Positions 54,215 to 64,000 of a stretch of DNA of 64,000 bases are shown piece after piece; within the stretch, counting starts at the first letter, position 1; each line of letters begins with the position of its first letter. The position numbers were made by a program, and so were the translations under genes. This DNA comes from Anthoceros angustus (Eukaryota; Streptophyta; Anthocerotopsida; Anthocerotales; Anthocerotaceae). Below the pieces are notes generated by a model. That model did not search any database. It was not told the DNA's origin and worked only from the letters and a program-made list of their open reading frames with translations. The DNA is taken from assembly GCA_010909165.1 (NCBI GenBank), contig MU008167.1:682001-746000 (forward strand). The letters are read 5' to 3'.

Positions 54215-55330
54215 TCTAGAATATGGTGGAAATTCCTCGTCAAAACGCTTGTGGCGAGATGTTCACATGAGAGCTTGGCAAACCAATGGAAGCGGTGAGA
54301 GATGCTCAATGGCGTTTTGCTTATAGGATGTCATACCCTAATTTCATGGCCTTGGTTGACCTTTTCAAGCCTTATATTGTGCGTCTTTGGGTTAAGAGAA
54401 CCGATTGGAGTTGCACCATCTTTGTTGCCATGGTGTTGCATCGACTCGCTAGAGGGCTTCCACCACATATTGTTGCGGCATGTATGGAGTTGGGGCATCC
54501 GTGGTTGATACACTTTGTTGTTCGAAGTTTTAAGCAATCCCGACAAGTTGTTCTCAAGATTTATTTCTTGGCCTCCACAACTCGACAGCGGAATATATAC
54601 GCAAAGTTTTGGTTCTCAGATTACCAAATATGGTTGGAGCAGTAGATGGATCTCATATCAAGTTGGCTAGACAACCAGATACGCAAGACAACCCAGTGGT
54701 CTATTGGTTTCGGCATGACATTCACTCTGTTGTTTTGCAAGGAATATGTGATTCTGACCAATTATTCCTTGATGTGTCTTGCACTCATCCAGGTGGTGTC
54801 CATGATGCTACAATTTTACGAGAAAGCGATGTATGGCGAAAATGACACGAGGACAAATATTGACATCACCTTCCATGGAAATTTGTGGGACAACTATTAC
54901 TCCATTCATTGTGGGTGATTCTGCATACCCTTTGATGCCTTTTCTTTTGAAAGCTTTTCATGCAGTGGGAAATGATAGAGAACAGGCTATGTTCAATAGG
55001 AGGATGCGGCGTGGGCGGGTGAAGATAGAAAATGCTTTTGCACTCTTGAAGAACAGGTGGCGCATATTGAAAAGCTTGAATGTAAGGTTGAAATAAGCCT
55101 CTTAAGTTGTAATTGCTTGTTGTGTGTTACATAATTATTGTATCATGTCTAGCGAGGTACATCCCCGTGACGTGGATGTGGATCCATATCCTTTACATGA
55201 TGGCCAAGAAATGAATATGTGGGAGGATATGTCATATAGACATTTGTATAACGAAGCGAAAAAGAGGAGACAGGCTTTGTTTGATGCTTGGAGAATTTCT
55301 ACACAAGGTCCCCTAGTTGTTGAAACATAG
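54215..55330 (+). pseudogene. PIF/Harbinger transposase, copy 2 (near full length, frameshifted)
   Basis: Shows the complete DDE_Tnp_4 layout across shifting frames: MSYPNFMALVDLFKPYIV, then NMVGAVDGSHIKLARQP (first Asp), VLQGICDSDQLFLDVSCTHP, GGVHDATILRESDVW (second Asp), VGDSAYPLMPFLLKAF, and RVKIENAFALLKNRWRILKS, which holds the closing acidic residue. After LNVRLK an in-frame TAA replaces the Tyr codon kept at 58.8 kb, and the tail continues CCVLHNYCIMSSEVHPRDVD to ISTQGPLVVET. Frame breaks near 54260, 54400 and 54840 make it dead. Confidence 0.88.
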
Positions 55331-55461
55331 AGTATGGAATGGTGGAAAGCGTCAAAGAAAAAACTTAAAACGTGAAGATGTGGTTCATCTTCAAAGAATA
55401 CATTTGCAAATAAAAAAAATGCTTTTAAGAAGCCAATAATATTCCTTAATGAAAAGGACTT

Positions 55462-55800
55462 CTACTCATTTGGTACACTAGGCTTGCTTTTCTTCGGTGA
55501 CCGCCTTGCGAAGACTTTCGCCATCTCCAGTTGATTCGCGAGAAAGAGCTTTTGCACCTGCAAGGAATTGGCCATCTTGGCCGACTCAATCTGAGCGAGG
55601 CATTCAGCAAAAGTTGCCAAGCCAGACATGAGATCCTTGCCTAAACCACGTGATGACCTACGTCGCTTTATTTTTTTGGATTGCACTCCACCTGGAGTGT
55701 GCCTCTCATTATCTGTTTCGGAAGGTGAATGGTTGCTGTCACATGGGGTTTCAGGAACATGTGAAACCCCACCTTCACTGCAAAATAACTAACCACAGGG
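55462..55800 (-). CDS. PIF/Harbinger accessory ORF (Myb/SANT-like ORF1), C-terminal part
   Basis: Minus-strand frame ending at TAG reads a linker (TPCDSNHSPSETDNERHTPG), a basic stretch (SKKIKRRRSSRGLGKDL), then a helical segment (MSGLATFAECLAQIESAKMA, NSLQVQKLFLANQLEMAKVF). This is the usual C-terminal form of the Myb-like protein that PIF/Harbinger elements encode opposite to the transposase. The Myb domain itself would lie to the right, where a repeat array and a copia element now begin, so the gene is truncated. Confidence 0.6.
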
Positions 55801-56012
55801 CAGAGACATACATCAGACTAGATTAGCATGCAGAGACGTACACTAGACTAGATGAGCATGCAGAGACATACACCAGACTAGATTAGCATGCAGAGACGTA
55901 CACCAGACTAGATGAGCATGCAGAAACATACACCAGACTAGATTAGCATGCAGAGACGTACACCAGACTAGATGAGCATGCAGAGACATACACCGACTAG
56001 ATTAGCATGCGA
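55795..56012. repeat. ~30-bp tandem repeats, about seven units
   Basis: Units of CAGAGACATACACCAGACTA + GATTAGCATG alternate with a GACGTACACTAGACTAGATG form, giving a 60-bp higher-order period. Shortened copies are at 59445-59655. Confidence 0.92.
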
Positions 56013-56039
56013 GCTTACACGAATGCAACAAAATCGCAA

Positions 56040-56520
56040 CCTACTCATGCGTAATCTCTGACAGTTAGATAGTTAGAGATGCATATGCGGAAGTGTCTTG
56101 CATCAAGAAAATTCTTTATTAACAATGAATATGTTCGGTTCATAGGTGGGCTTATAAAGGATGGTTACGAGGGGGTATGTCCTTTCACTAGCCTGCTAGC
56201 TAACTAACTACCAACTAGCTGAGTCTAGTTTGACTAATCCACATTGGGTCTGGTCTAGTCGACCTTAACCAATGCGGTCTGCACTATTTCTAACTCTCCC
56301 TCTTATACACGTTGAGTTATCTGAGATCTCCGTAAAACAAAAGGAGACCACTCGTTGTCGGAGTCTTGCAATGTGCTACAGTCTTCCACTCGCCTGTCTC
56401 AACTCGCGGTCGAACTCCCTCGTGAGGTCGGCTCACCAGCTCACGAGTAGTACACGGTTGGCTGGCGTATGAAGTCATTCTGCAACAACTGTCAACTTCA
56501 AGTGATGGAACAAAAGATGA
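56040..56520 (-). mobile_element. Probable 3' LTR region of a Ty1/copia element (copy 1)
   Basis: Non-coding sequence immediately downstream of the pol end on the minus strand. It includes a GGGCTTATAAAGGATGG stretch with a TATAAA and a TAGCTAACTAACTACCAACT region. An almost identical stretch lies at the same place in copy 2 (59690-60150). LTR ends were not determined because the 5' LTR is outside or lost. Confidence 0.5.
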
Positions 56521-56526
56521 TAAGCC

Positions 56527-58335
56527 TCACCATGTGAGTGACTTGTCTAGCGTCATAAAGCTACTACAGTCTACTAATCCAAGCCCTTCTATGTGGAAGC
56601 AGTGTTTAAACTTGGGCAAGGATTTGGTCAAGACATCTCGTGTTGTCATCTGCTGGTACATACTGCATTTTACTATTCCCTTTCTGCAAAGATCACGAAT
56701 ATAGTGATGTTGAATCTCTATGTGTTTCGTATGCATGGAACACGGGTTAGCCTAAAGCAATTCGACATATTATCACGATTAAGTATTGTTGGCCCTTCCT
56801 GCGTCATACCCAGATCCTCACATAGCTTCCTTTCCCATTCAGCCTCTTTGGTGGCTTCAGTGAGAGCCTTGTACTCCGATTCTGTTGATGAAAGTGATAT
56901 GGCTGCTTGTTTTCTACAAGACCAATTAACAACAGTGGAGCCAGCAAGAAAGCAATATGCTGAGATACTTTTCCGGGTGTCAGCGTCCGAAGCCCAATCT
57001 GCATCCACATAACATGTAAGCAGGAGGCGCTTCTTTCCGCTAGGTTTGTAGCATAGGCCATAATTTTGAGTACCCTTGAGGTACCGCATGATGCGTTTGA
57101 GAGCAACCCAGTGATCCCTCCCTGGATTCTCTGAGAATTGAGCAACAGCATTCACGGTGTTTGAGATGTCTGGTATTGTCTGATTACTCAAGAACATGAG
57201 AGTGCCAACTCCCATGTGGTAGGGCACAGACTCCATCTCCTTCTTGTCCTCTCGCTTGAGGCGAAGCATGAGAGCTTAACACCAACCAAGACGGTGGCTG
57301 CCGCTCGTATGCTTCCAAGTTGAAGCGTTTTAGCATACCACATATCGTCCTTGATGAAGATAAATAGCTCAAAGCTATCTCTATGTACATGCATTCCAAG
57401 AATATATTTAACTTTGCCGAGATCCTTCATCTCGAATTCTTTGCTGAGATTTGCTTTTATCTTGTTGACCAATTCAACATTATTGCCTGGAATAACTAAG
57501 TCATCGACATATAGGGCAACAAGTACAAGTGAGCTATCCTGACAAAGTACATAGATGTTAGTATTTGCTTTACTTTGGACGAACCCCAACTTCTTGAGAT
57601 AAGAATCCATTCTCTCGTACCATAAGCGTGGGCTTTGCTTAAGTCCATATATTGAGCGGAGTAGTTTACACACTTTGTGAGGAATTTCTTATCTTCATAA
57701 TCCTCTGGTTGATCCATGTAGACCTCCTCTTTAAGGTGACCATAAAGAAAGGCCGTACTGATAAATTTCCAAGTTAACCTCAGCACATAAAGCTAGAAGC
57801 ATTCTTACGGAAGCAGCTTTGACAACGGGTGAGTAAACTTTGTCGCCTTGGTAATCTACTCCCTTTTTTTGACTATACCCCTTAGCCACCAATCTCGCCT
57901 TGTGGCGGATACGAGGCTCAACCTCCCGGAACTTAGTTTTGAGAACCCACTTGCATTTATTGTCCCGCCTGATTGACCAGTCCATGTGTTGTTTTAATAA
58001 GTGAATTATATTCATCATCAGCGAAACTTCCACTTAGCGCATCGGTCGTGAGTATGCCTCCCGCAGTGAGAGGATCTCCTCGAAAGAGCACTAAAAGCAT
58101 CAAAGTGACCTTGAGTGGTAGTATAGCTTGATTGAACTCAAGTCAAAGGGTATTTCATTCCATAGGTGACGTAGTTATCGCTGACGCAAGGGATACCTAC
58201 GCCAGAATGTCGGCTTGGAGGGAATGTGGAGATTTAGGTGTCTCTGATGCTTGAGTCTCAAGAACAAAGGAGTCATCCTCATTTTCCAATGGTTCATCCA
58301 TGGGCATCTTGTTCATCTTCCCCTCTCGAAAGGTG
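56527..58335 (-). mobile_element. Ty1/copia retrotransposon pol, RT and RNase H part (copy 1, broken)
   Basis: Minus-strand frames in order: [95 protein letters not shown] (RT catalytic YVDD), EFEMKDLGKVKYILGMHVHR, YHMGVGTLMFLSN, YVDADWASDADTRKSISAYC and RKQAAISLSSTESEYKALTE (RNase H), then TTRDVLTKSLPKFKH. Frameshifts near 57.7 and 57.25 kb kill it. It is truncated on the 5' side, where the text passes into a transposase fragment at about 58338. Confidence 0.93.
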
Positions 58336-59035
58336 AACTATGGGAATATATCTGCAAAGTTTTGGTTCTTACAGATTACCAAATATGGTTGGAGCGAGAT
58401 GGATCTCATATCAAGTTGGCTAGACAACCGACACGCAAGACAACCCGAGTGGTCTATTGGTTTCGGCATGACATTCACTCTGTTTTGCAAGGAATATGTG
58501 ATTCGACCAATTATTCCTTGATGTGTCTTGCACTCATCCGTGGTGTCCATGATGCTACAATTTTACGAGAAAGCGATGTATGGCGTAAAATGACACGAGG
58601 ACAAATATTGACATCACCTTCCATGGAAATTTGTGGGACAACTATTACTCCATTCATTGTGGTGATGCCTTTTGAAAAGCTTTTCATGCAAAGGGAAATG
58701 ATAGAGAAAGGCTATGTTCAATAGGAGGATGCGGTATGGGTGAAGATAGAAAATGCTTTTGCACTCTTGAAGAAGTGGCGCATATTGAAAAGCTTGAATG
58801 TAAGGTTGAAATATGCCTCTCAAGTAAATTGTTGTTGTGTGTTACATAATTATTGTATCATGCGAGGTACATCCCGTGACGTGGATGTGGATCCATATCC
58901 TTTACATGATGGCCAAGAAATGAATATGTGGGAGGATATGTCATATAGACATTTGTATAAGCGAAAAAAGAGGAGACAGGCTTTGTTTGATGCTTGGAGA
59001 ATTTCTACACAAGGTCCCTAGTTGTTGAAACATAG
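58336..59035 (+). pseudogene. PIF/Harbinger transposase, copy 3 (C-terminal two thirds, deletion-ridden)
   Basis: Begins at the GGAATATATCT point of the transposase and follows copy 2 with many small losses. The first Asp is again lost (WSEMDLISS frame), GVHDATILRESDVW is kept, and GDSAYPL is mostly deleted. It retains KYASQV where copy 2 has a stop. It starts a second copy of the 54.6-58.3 kb block. Confidence 0.85.
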
Positions 59036-59444
59036 AGTATGGAGTATGGAAAAGAAAAACTTAAAACGTGAAGATGTGGTTCATCTTCAAAGAATACATT
59101 GCAAATAGAAAATGCTTTTAAGAAGCCAATAATATTCCTTAATGAAAAGGACTTCTCATTTGGTACTAGGCTTGCTTTTCTTGGTGACCGCCTTGCGAGA
59201 CTTTCGCCATCTCCAGCCATTGATTAGAAAGAGCTTTTGCACTGCAAATTGGCCATCTTGGCCGACTCAATCTGAGCGAGGCATTCGCAAAAGTTGCCAA
59301 GCCGGAGATCCTTGCCTAAACCACGTGATGACCTTTATTTTTGGATTGCACTCCAGGGAGTGTGCCTCTCAAGTTATAATTGCTTGTTGTGTGTTACATG
59401 GGGTTTGAGAACATGTGAAACCCCACCTTCACCGCAAAATAACC
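59036..59444 (-). pseudogene. Copy of the accessory ORF with a patch of transposase sequence
   Basis: Corresponds to 55330-55790 with losses. Inside TGCCTCTCA (about 59362-59370) it changes to transposase sequence (AGTTATAATTGCTTGTTGTG) and returns at ACATGGGGTTT, replacing about 35 bp of the accessory ORF. Confidence 0.75.
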
Positions 59445-59655
59445 ACAGGCGAGAGACATACATCGGACTAGATTAGCATGCAGCGACACACTAGACTAGA
59501 TGAGCAAGACATACACCGACTAGATTAGCATGCGAGACATACACCGAGACTAGATGAGCATGCAAAACACGAGACTAGATTAGCATGCGAGACATACACC
59601 AGACTAGATTAGCATGCAGAGACATACACCAGACTAGATTAGCATGCAGGCTTAC
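59445..59655. repeat. Shortened copy of the 30-bp tandem repeats
   Basis: Same units as at 55795-56012 (ACACCGACTAGATTAGCATG and variants) with frequent loss of CAGA or CAG. Confidence 0.88.
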
Positions 59656-59689
59656 ACACAGAATGCAACAAAATCTGCAACCTACTCAT

Positions 59690-60150
59690 GCAGAATCTAC
59701 GACAGTTAGATAGTTAGAGATGCATATGCGGAAGTGTCTTGCATCAAGAAAATTCTTTATTAACAATGAATATGTTCGGTTCATAGGTGGGCTTATAAAG
59801 GATGGTTACGAGGGGGTATGTCCTTTCACTAGCCTGCTAGCTAACTAACTACCAACTAGCTGAGTCTAGTTTGACTAATCCACATTGGGTCCGGGTCTAG
59901 TCGACCTTAACCAATGCGGTGCCCCGCACTATTTCTAACTCCCTCTTATACACGTTGAGTTATCCGAGATCTCCGTAAAACAAAGGAGACCACCTGAGTC
60001 TTGCAATGTGCAAGGCCTTCCACTACTTTGTCTCAACTCGCGGGTCGAACTCCCGCTGGTGAGGCTGGCTCACGCTCACGGAGTAGTACACGGTTGTGGC
60101 AGGGCGCAAGTGTATGTCGCAACAACCGCCAACTTCAAGTGATGGAACAA
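59690..60150 (-). mobile_element. Probable 3' LTR region of the Ty1/copia element (copy 2)
   Basis: Matches 56040-56520, with some bases missing and some extra (GTCCGGGTCTAGTCGACC versus GTCTGGTCTAGTCGACC). The presence of extra bases shows that neither copy is simply a shortened version of the other here. Confidence 0.5.
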
Positions 60151-63100
60151 AAGATGATAAGCCTCACCATATGAGTGACTTGTCTAGCGTCATAAAGCTA
60201 CTACTACTAATCCAAGCCCTTCTATGTGGAAGTGTTTAAACTTGGGCAAGGATTTGGTCAAGACATCTCGATGTTGTCATCTGGTGTACATGCACTTTAC
60301 TATTCCCTTTCGCAAAGATCACGAATATAGTGATGTTGAATCTCTATGTGTTTCGTGCATGGAACACGGGTTAGTACTAAAGCTTATATTATCACGATTA
60401 AGTATTGTTGGCCCTTCCTCATACCAGATTCTCACATAGCTTCCTTTCCCATTCACCTCTTTGGTGGCTTGGTGAGCCTTGTACTCGATTCGGTTGATGA
60501 AAGTGATATGGCTGCTTGTTTTCTACAAGACCACCAAACAGCCGGGAAAGCAATATCGAGATATCGTCCAGCCCAATCTGCATCCAAGTGTGGAGGCGCT
60601 TCTTTCCGCTAGGTTTGTAGCATAGGCCATAATTTTGAGTACCCTTGAGGTACCGATGATGCGTTGAGAGCAACCCGGTGATCCCTCCTGGATTCTCGAG
60701 AATTGAGCAAGATTCACGGTGTTTGAGATGTCGGTATTGTCGATTACTCAAGAACATGAGAGTGCCAACTCCCATGTGGTAGGGCACAGACTCCATCTCC
60801 TTCTTGTCCTCTTCTGCTTGAGGGCAGGAAGCATATGAGAGCTTAATACCAACGGCACCTGGTGTGGCTGTCGCTCGTGCGTTCTCCAAGTTGAATCGTT
60901 TTAGCATACCAGCTACATATCGTCCTTGATGAAGATAAATAGCTCCGGTGCTATCTCTATGTACATGCATTCCAAGAATATATTTAACTTTGCCGAGATC
61001 CTTCATCTCGAATTCTTTGCTGAGATTTGCTTTTATCTTGTTGACCAATTCAACATTATTGCCTGGAATAACTAAGTCATCGACATATAGGGCAACAAGT
61101 ACAAGTGAGCTATCAAGTACAGTACATAGATGTTAGTATTTGCTTTACTTTGGACGAACCCCAACTTCTTGAGATAAGAATCCATTCTCTCGTATAAGCG
61201 TGGGCTTTGCTTAAGTCCATATATTGGAGTAGTTTACACACCTTGTGAGGAATTTCTTATCTTCATAATCCTCGTTGATCCATGTAGATCTCCTCTTTAA
61301 GGTGACCATAAAGAAAGGCAGACGCTGATAAATTTCCAAGATAATTTCACATAAAGCTAGAAGCATTCTGCAGCCTTTGACAACGGGTGAGTAAACTTTA
61401 TCGCCTTGGTAATCCACTCCCTTCTTTTGACTATACCCCTTAGCCACCAATCTCGCCTTGTGGCGGATACGAGGCTCAACCTCCGGAACTTAGTTTTGAG
61501 AACCCACTTGCATTTAATCAGCTTGTCCCGCCTTGGCGATTGACGAGTCCATGTGTTGTTTTTAATAAGTGAATTATATTCATCATCAGCAAACTTCCAC
61601 TTAGCGCATCGGTCGTGAGTATGCCTCTGCAGGTGAGAGGATCTCCTCCCGAAAGAGCAAAAAGCATCAAAGTGACCTTGAGTGGTAGTATAGCCGGCTT
61701 GATTGAACTCAAGTCAAAGGGTATTTCATTCCATAGGTGGCGTGGTTGTCGGCGCAAGGGATACGCCAGAATGTGGTCGTGCTTGGAGGGGAATGTGGAG
61801 ATTTAGGTGTCTCTGATGCTTGAGTCTCAAGAACACTAACGGAGTCATCCTCATTTTCCAGTGGTTCATCCATGGGCATCTTGTTCATCTTCCCCCTCTC
61901 GAGCAGGAATTATGGGAATAGGACCGGCTGAAGGTGAAGAAGCCAAAGGCGGAGTAGGAATGTAACACGAAATGTGAACACCCGATGAAAAGTGAAGGGT
62001 TGAGTATGTAACTCAAAGTGAATGTCACTAGGCCATCGAGGGCTACGAGAGCCGGAGGTAGAAGCACCATCCGGGCGTGACCAGGAGCCAAGAAGGTGTC
62101 CAAGATGTGCTAGCGGACTCATCAAAGGTGACAGCGTGCAGTTTGAGTGTGGGTATTCAAGTCCACCACTTGTATGCCTTGCGATCCTCGCCATAGCCCA
62201 CAAATACCAACTTACGAGCACGAGCAGAGGGTCGAAGGATATGGGCAGTGGGCATCCAAAGATACGAAGATGAGAGAAGGGTTTACTCCCATGCCAAGAC
62301 TCATAAGGAGTCCACCAAGAACGGACTTGAAAGCACTCGAGGCGATATAAGCAGTGATTCCGCCCGTAAGGACTTAGGCAATTGGGATTGAGCGAGCATA
62401 GCTCGCGCCATGGCCAAAAGATCACCATTGGCTTTTTCCGCAACTCCATTATGCTGGGAGGTATAGGGAACCGTAAACTGACGAAGGATCCCCCTCTCTT
62501 GACAAAAGTACTTGAACTGGTGATTGTTAAGTTCCCCAGCATTGTCAGATCTAATGCACCGCAGCTTACAACCAGTTTGCAGCTCGGCCATAGTAACAAA
62601 GAGAGAAAATACACCGAAGGAGTCACTCTTCAAACGAAGCGGGTAAGCAAAAGTATAACGACTGAAGTCATCCACAACAGTCATAAAGTGATTAGCCCCG
62701 CCAAGTGAAGAGACAGGGAGTGGCCCACAAAGATCAATGTGGACAAGCTCCAAGGGCTTAGTAGCCCGACGTGCAAGAAGATCAGAATACGGTGAACCGC
62801 GTTGCTTAGCATAAATACAAGATTCACACAACGATGGCGTCTTTGTAAAAGTAGGCAGCCTATCCCTAAAAAAATCATGCTTAGACATCTCTAAGAGCTT
62901 GGAATGATTAATGTGGCCAAGCCTAAAGTGCCAGAGAAAAGCATCACCAAGACGTGAGCTCCGATGGCGATGGCGGCACCGGTGGAGCCGACGCTGCCAA
63001 CATGGGCTTGCCGTTGAAGACATATAAATCATGGCGAGGATGGCCTCGTGCAATAACACGGCCCGGATGAATAGACCGAGTGAGTAAACAATCACCACGG

Positions 63101-63330
63101 CCAAAGTCCAGCCTGTAGATGCCATCCTTAACCAAGTGACGAACGGAGATTAAATTCTTGGCCATCTAAGGTACATGCAGCACATCAGTGAGTAGAAGGG
63201 AAAAACCATCTTCCAATTCGAAAGTCACTGAGCAAGTGCCCGCTATTGAGAGGCCAGAGTCATCGCCAAGCAGAACAAAGCGATGAGGAGCATCAGCCGC
63301 CGAATATGGATCTAGCTACTAGATCAAGTG
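60151..63330 (-). mobile_element. Ty1/copia retrotransposon pol with integrase (copy 2, broken)
   Basis: The RT/RNase H half repeats copy 1 with indels (VNKIKANLSKEFEMKDLGKV, YLHQGRYVAGMLKRFNLENA, YHMGVGTLMFLSN). This copy then extends 5' through an integrase: LWHFRLGHINHSKLLEMSKH (GAG-pre-integrase with H...H), CESCIYAKQRGSPYSD (CxxC), LVHIDLCGPLPVSSLGGANH, TVVDDFSRYTFAYPL (catalytic Asp), RCIRSDNAGELNNHQFKYFC and QFTVPYTSQHNGVAEKANGD (Asp and Glu). Near 63230-63330 GDDSGLSIAGTCSVTFELED marks the region after the protease; gag is not found. Several frameshifts. Confidence 0.92.
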
Positions 63331-64000
63331 ATCCTCAGGATGTAGGTCTCCAGTCACGCTCTTGCAGCAGAATCGTTAGCACATCGGCTAAGGAAGATCC
63401 AAGATGATGTAGACACTTGGGCGCCGATGATAATCCAAAACCTCGAGCAGAATTACGATTTGATGAGCGTGAACGGGCGGCCTGATCGTGCTTCCTCCTT
63501 GCCTCAGCATGGTTGCGTCGTTATTTGCGACCCATAGTGCTTGTGCTTGAAGATTAAGAGGCTAAAAGCAAAAGCAAAAGTAGGCAGATTGCTTAGAAGA
63601 ATGTAAGCAACAATGATGCTATTCTTAAGCAAAATTAACCTACAAAAGGCCCAATGACTAGGCCTTATAGAATCACAAGAACTAGAAGGGTTTCTAGAAC
63701 CCATAACCAATCAATTTAGAATAATTGGTTTGATTATATGGAAATTGAACTGATGAAAATAATCAGTAAAGTAGCTATGATAATTACTTTACTTAGAAAG
63801 TTCTAAGCTAATTATTTTCACTTAGCAATGGTATGATGGGCAACATGAGTTTCTACATGACTGTAAAACTAGCGGATGCTGCCTATGATGTAGATGATAG
63901 TCTACTATCGGAAATGCATATCGAAATGCATTTTCATCAACTAAAATTGGGTATGAGGTTGCTAGCTTATCTTCCTAAGTTGATTAGAGAAGAAAACTAG
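63331..64000. other. Right-edge flank, possibly more of the copia element
   Basis: AT-rich, with AATTATTTTCA-type short repeats near 63720-63840. I cannot find gag or a 5' LTR here. The interval may be a truncated gag/leader or host sequence. Confidence 0.35.

Noticed and set aside
55795-56012. CRISPR-like array
   Set aside because: Units are contiguous and alternate between two similar forms with no unique spacers; this is a plant nuclear tandem repeat.
1-64000. tRNA genes
   Set aside because: I looked for T-arm GGTTCRANTCC and cloverleaf folds while reading and saw no convincing case; a dedicated scan could still find one.

Overview
This is a nuclear window from a land plant. Spliced genes with GT-AG introns of about 70-150 bp, plastid transit peptides, an MKK3-type kinase, long PLS-class PPR genes, Ty1/copia and PIF/Harbinger elements and a decayed 26S rDNA piece all point that way. 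One PPR gene ends in a DYW:KP domain (KP in the PG box, C-terminus GRP). That domain class is known from hornworts, ferns and some lycophytes, so I infer a fern, hornwort or Isoetes/Huperzia-like lycophyte rather than a seed plant. The species cannot be fixed from the sequence alone.

Layout. 0-10 kb is ordinary and gene-dense: an inositol-monophosphatase-family gene (minus, cut by the left edge) head-to-head with an unrecognised plastid-targeted protein; a plastid fibrillin (minus); and a complete nine-exon MKK3 with its NTF2-like tail. 10-12.3 kb is a PPR pseudogene. 12.5-17.2 kb holds two versions of a block made of a decayed 26S rRNA 3' end, IGS-like tandem repeats, a PPR relic, two adjacent long palindromes and a SINE-like tail. 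17.8-23.3 kb is a giant PPR-DYW:KP gene (minus) built on nine nearly identical 303-bp PLS triplets, with a decayed second copy of its C-terminus downstream. 23.3-27 kb is mostly non-genic.

27-46 kb is a mosaic. Pieces of about six source loci are cut, shuffled and repeated several times: a reverse-transcriptase gene of a non-LTR, non-LINE type, a disordered acidic protein (gene X), a fasciclin-domain gene, a PPR gene and unnamed flanks. Most junctions I could read fall inside exact 9-bp identities between the two sources. 47-50 kb is an intact 1025-codon PPR gene of the E type without a DYW domain. 50-64 kb contains tandemly duplicated transposon-rich blocks: PIF/Harbinger transposases, all broken; an oppositely oriented accessory ORF; and two copies of the pol region of a Ty1/copia element.

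Throughout 12-62 kb, the second copies differ from the first mainly by 1-10 bp deletions and rarely by substitutions. Together with the 9-bp junctions, this makes consensus or assembly error in repeats a serious alternative to biology for the mosaic and for many apparent frameshifts. The single-copy genes on the left (0-10 kb) and the PPR gene at 47-50 kb read cleanly.

Functionally, the intact genes are mostly organelle-directed: an IMPase-family enzyme, a plastid protein, a fibrillin and two PPR proteins, one of them a candidate U-to-C editor. MKK3 signalling and a secreted fasciclin protein are also present.
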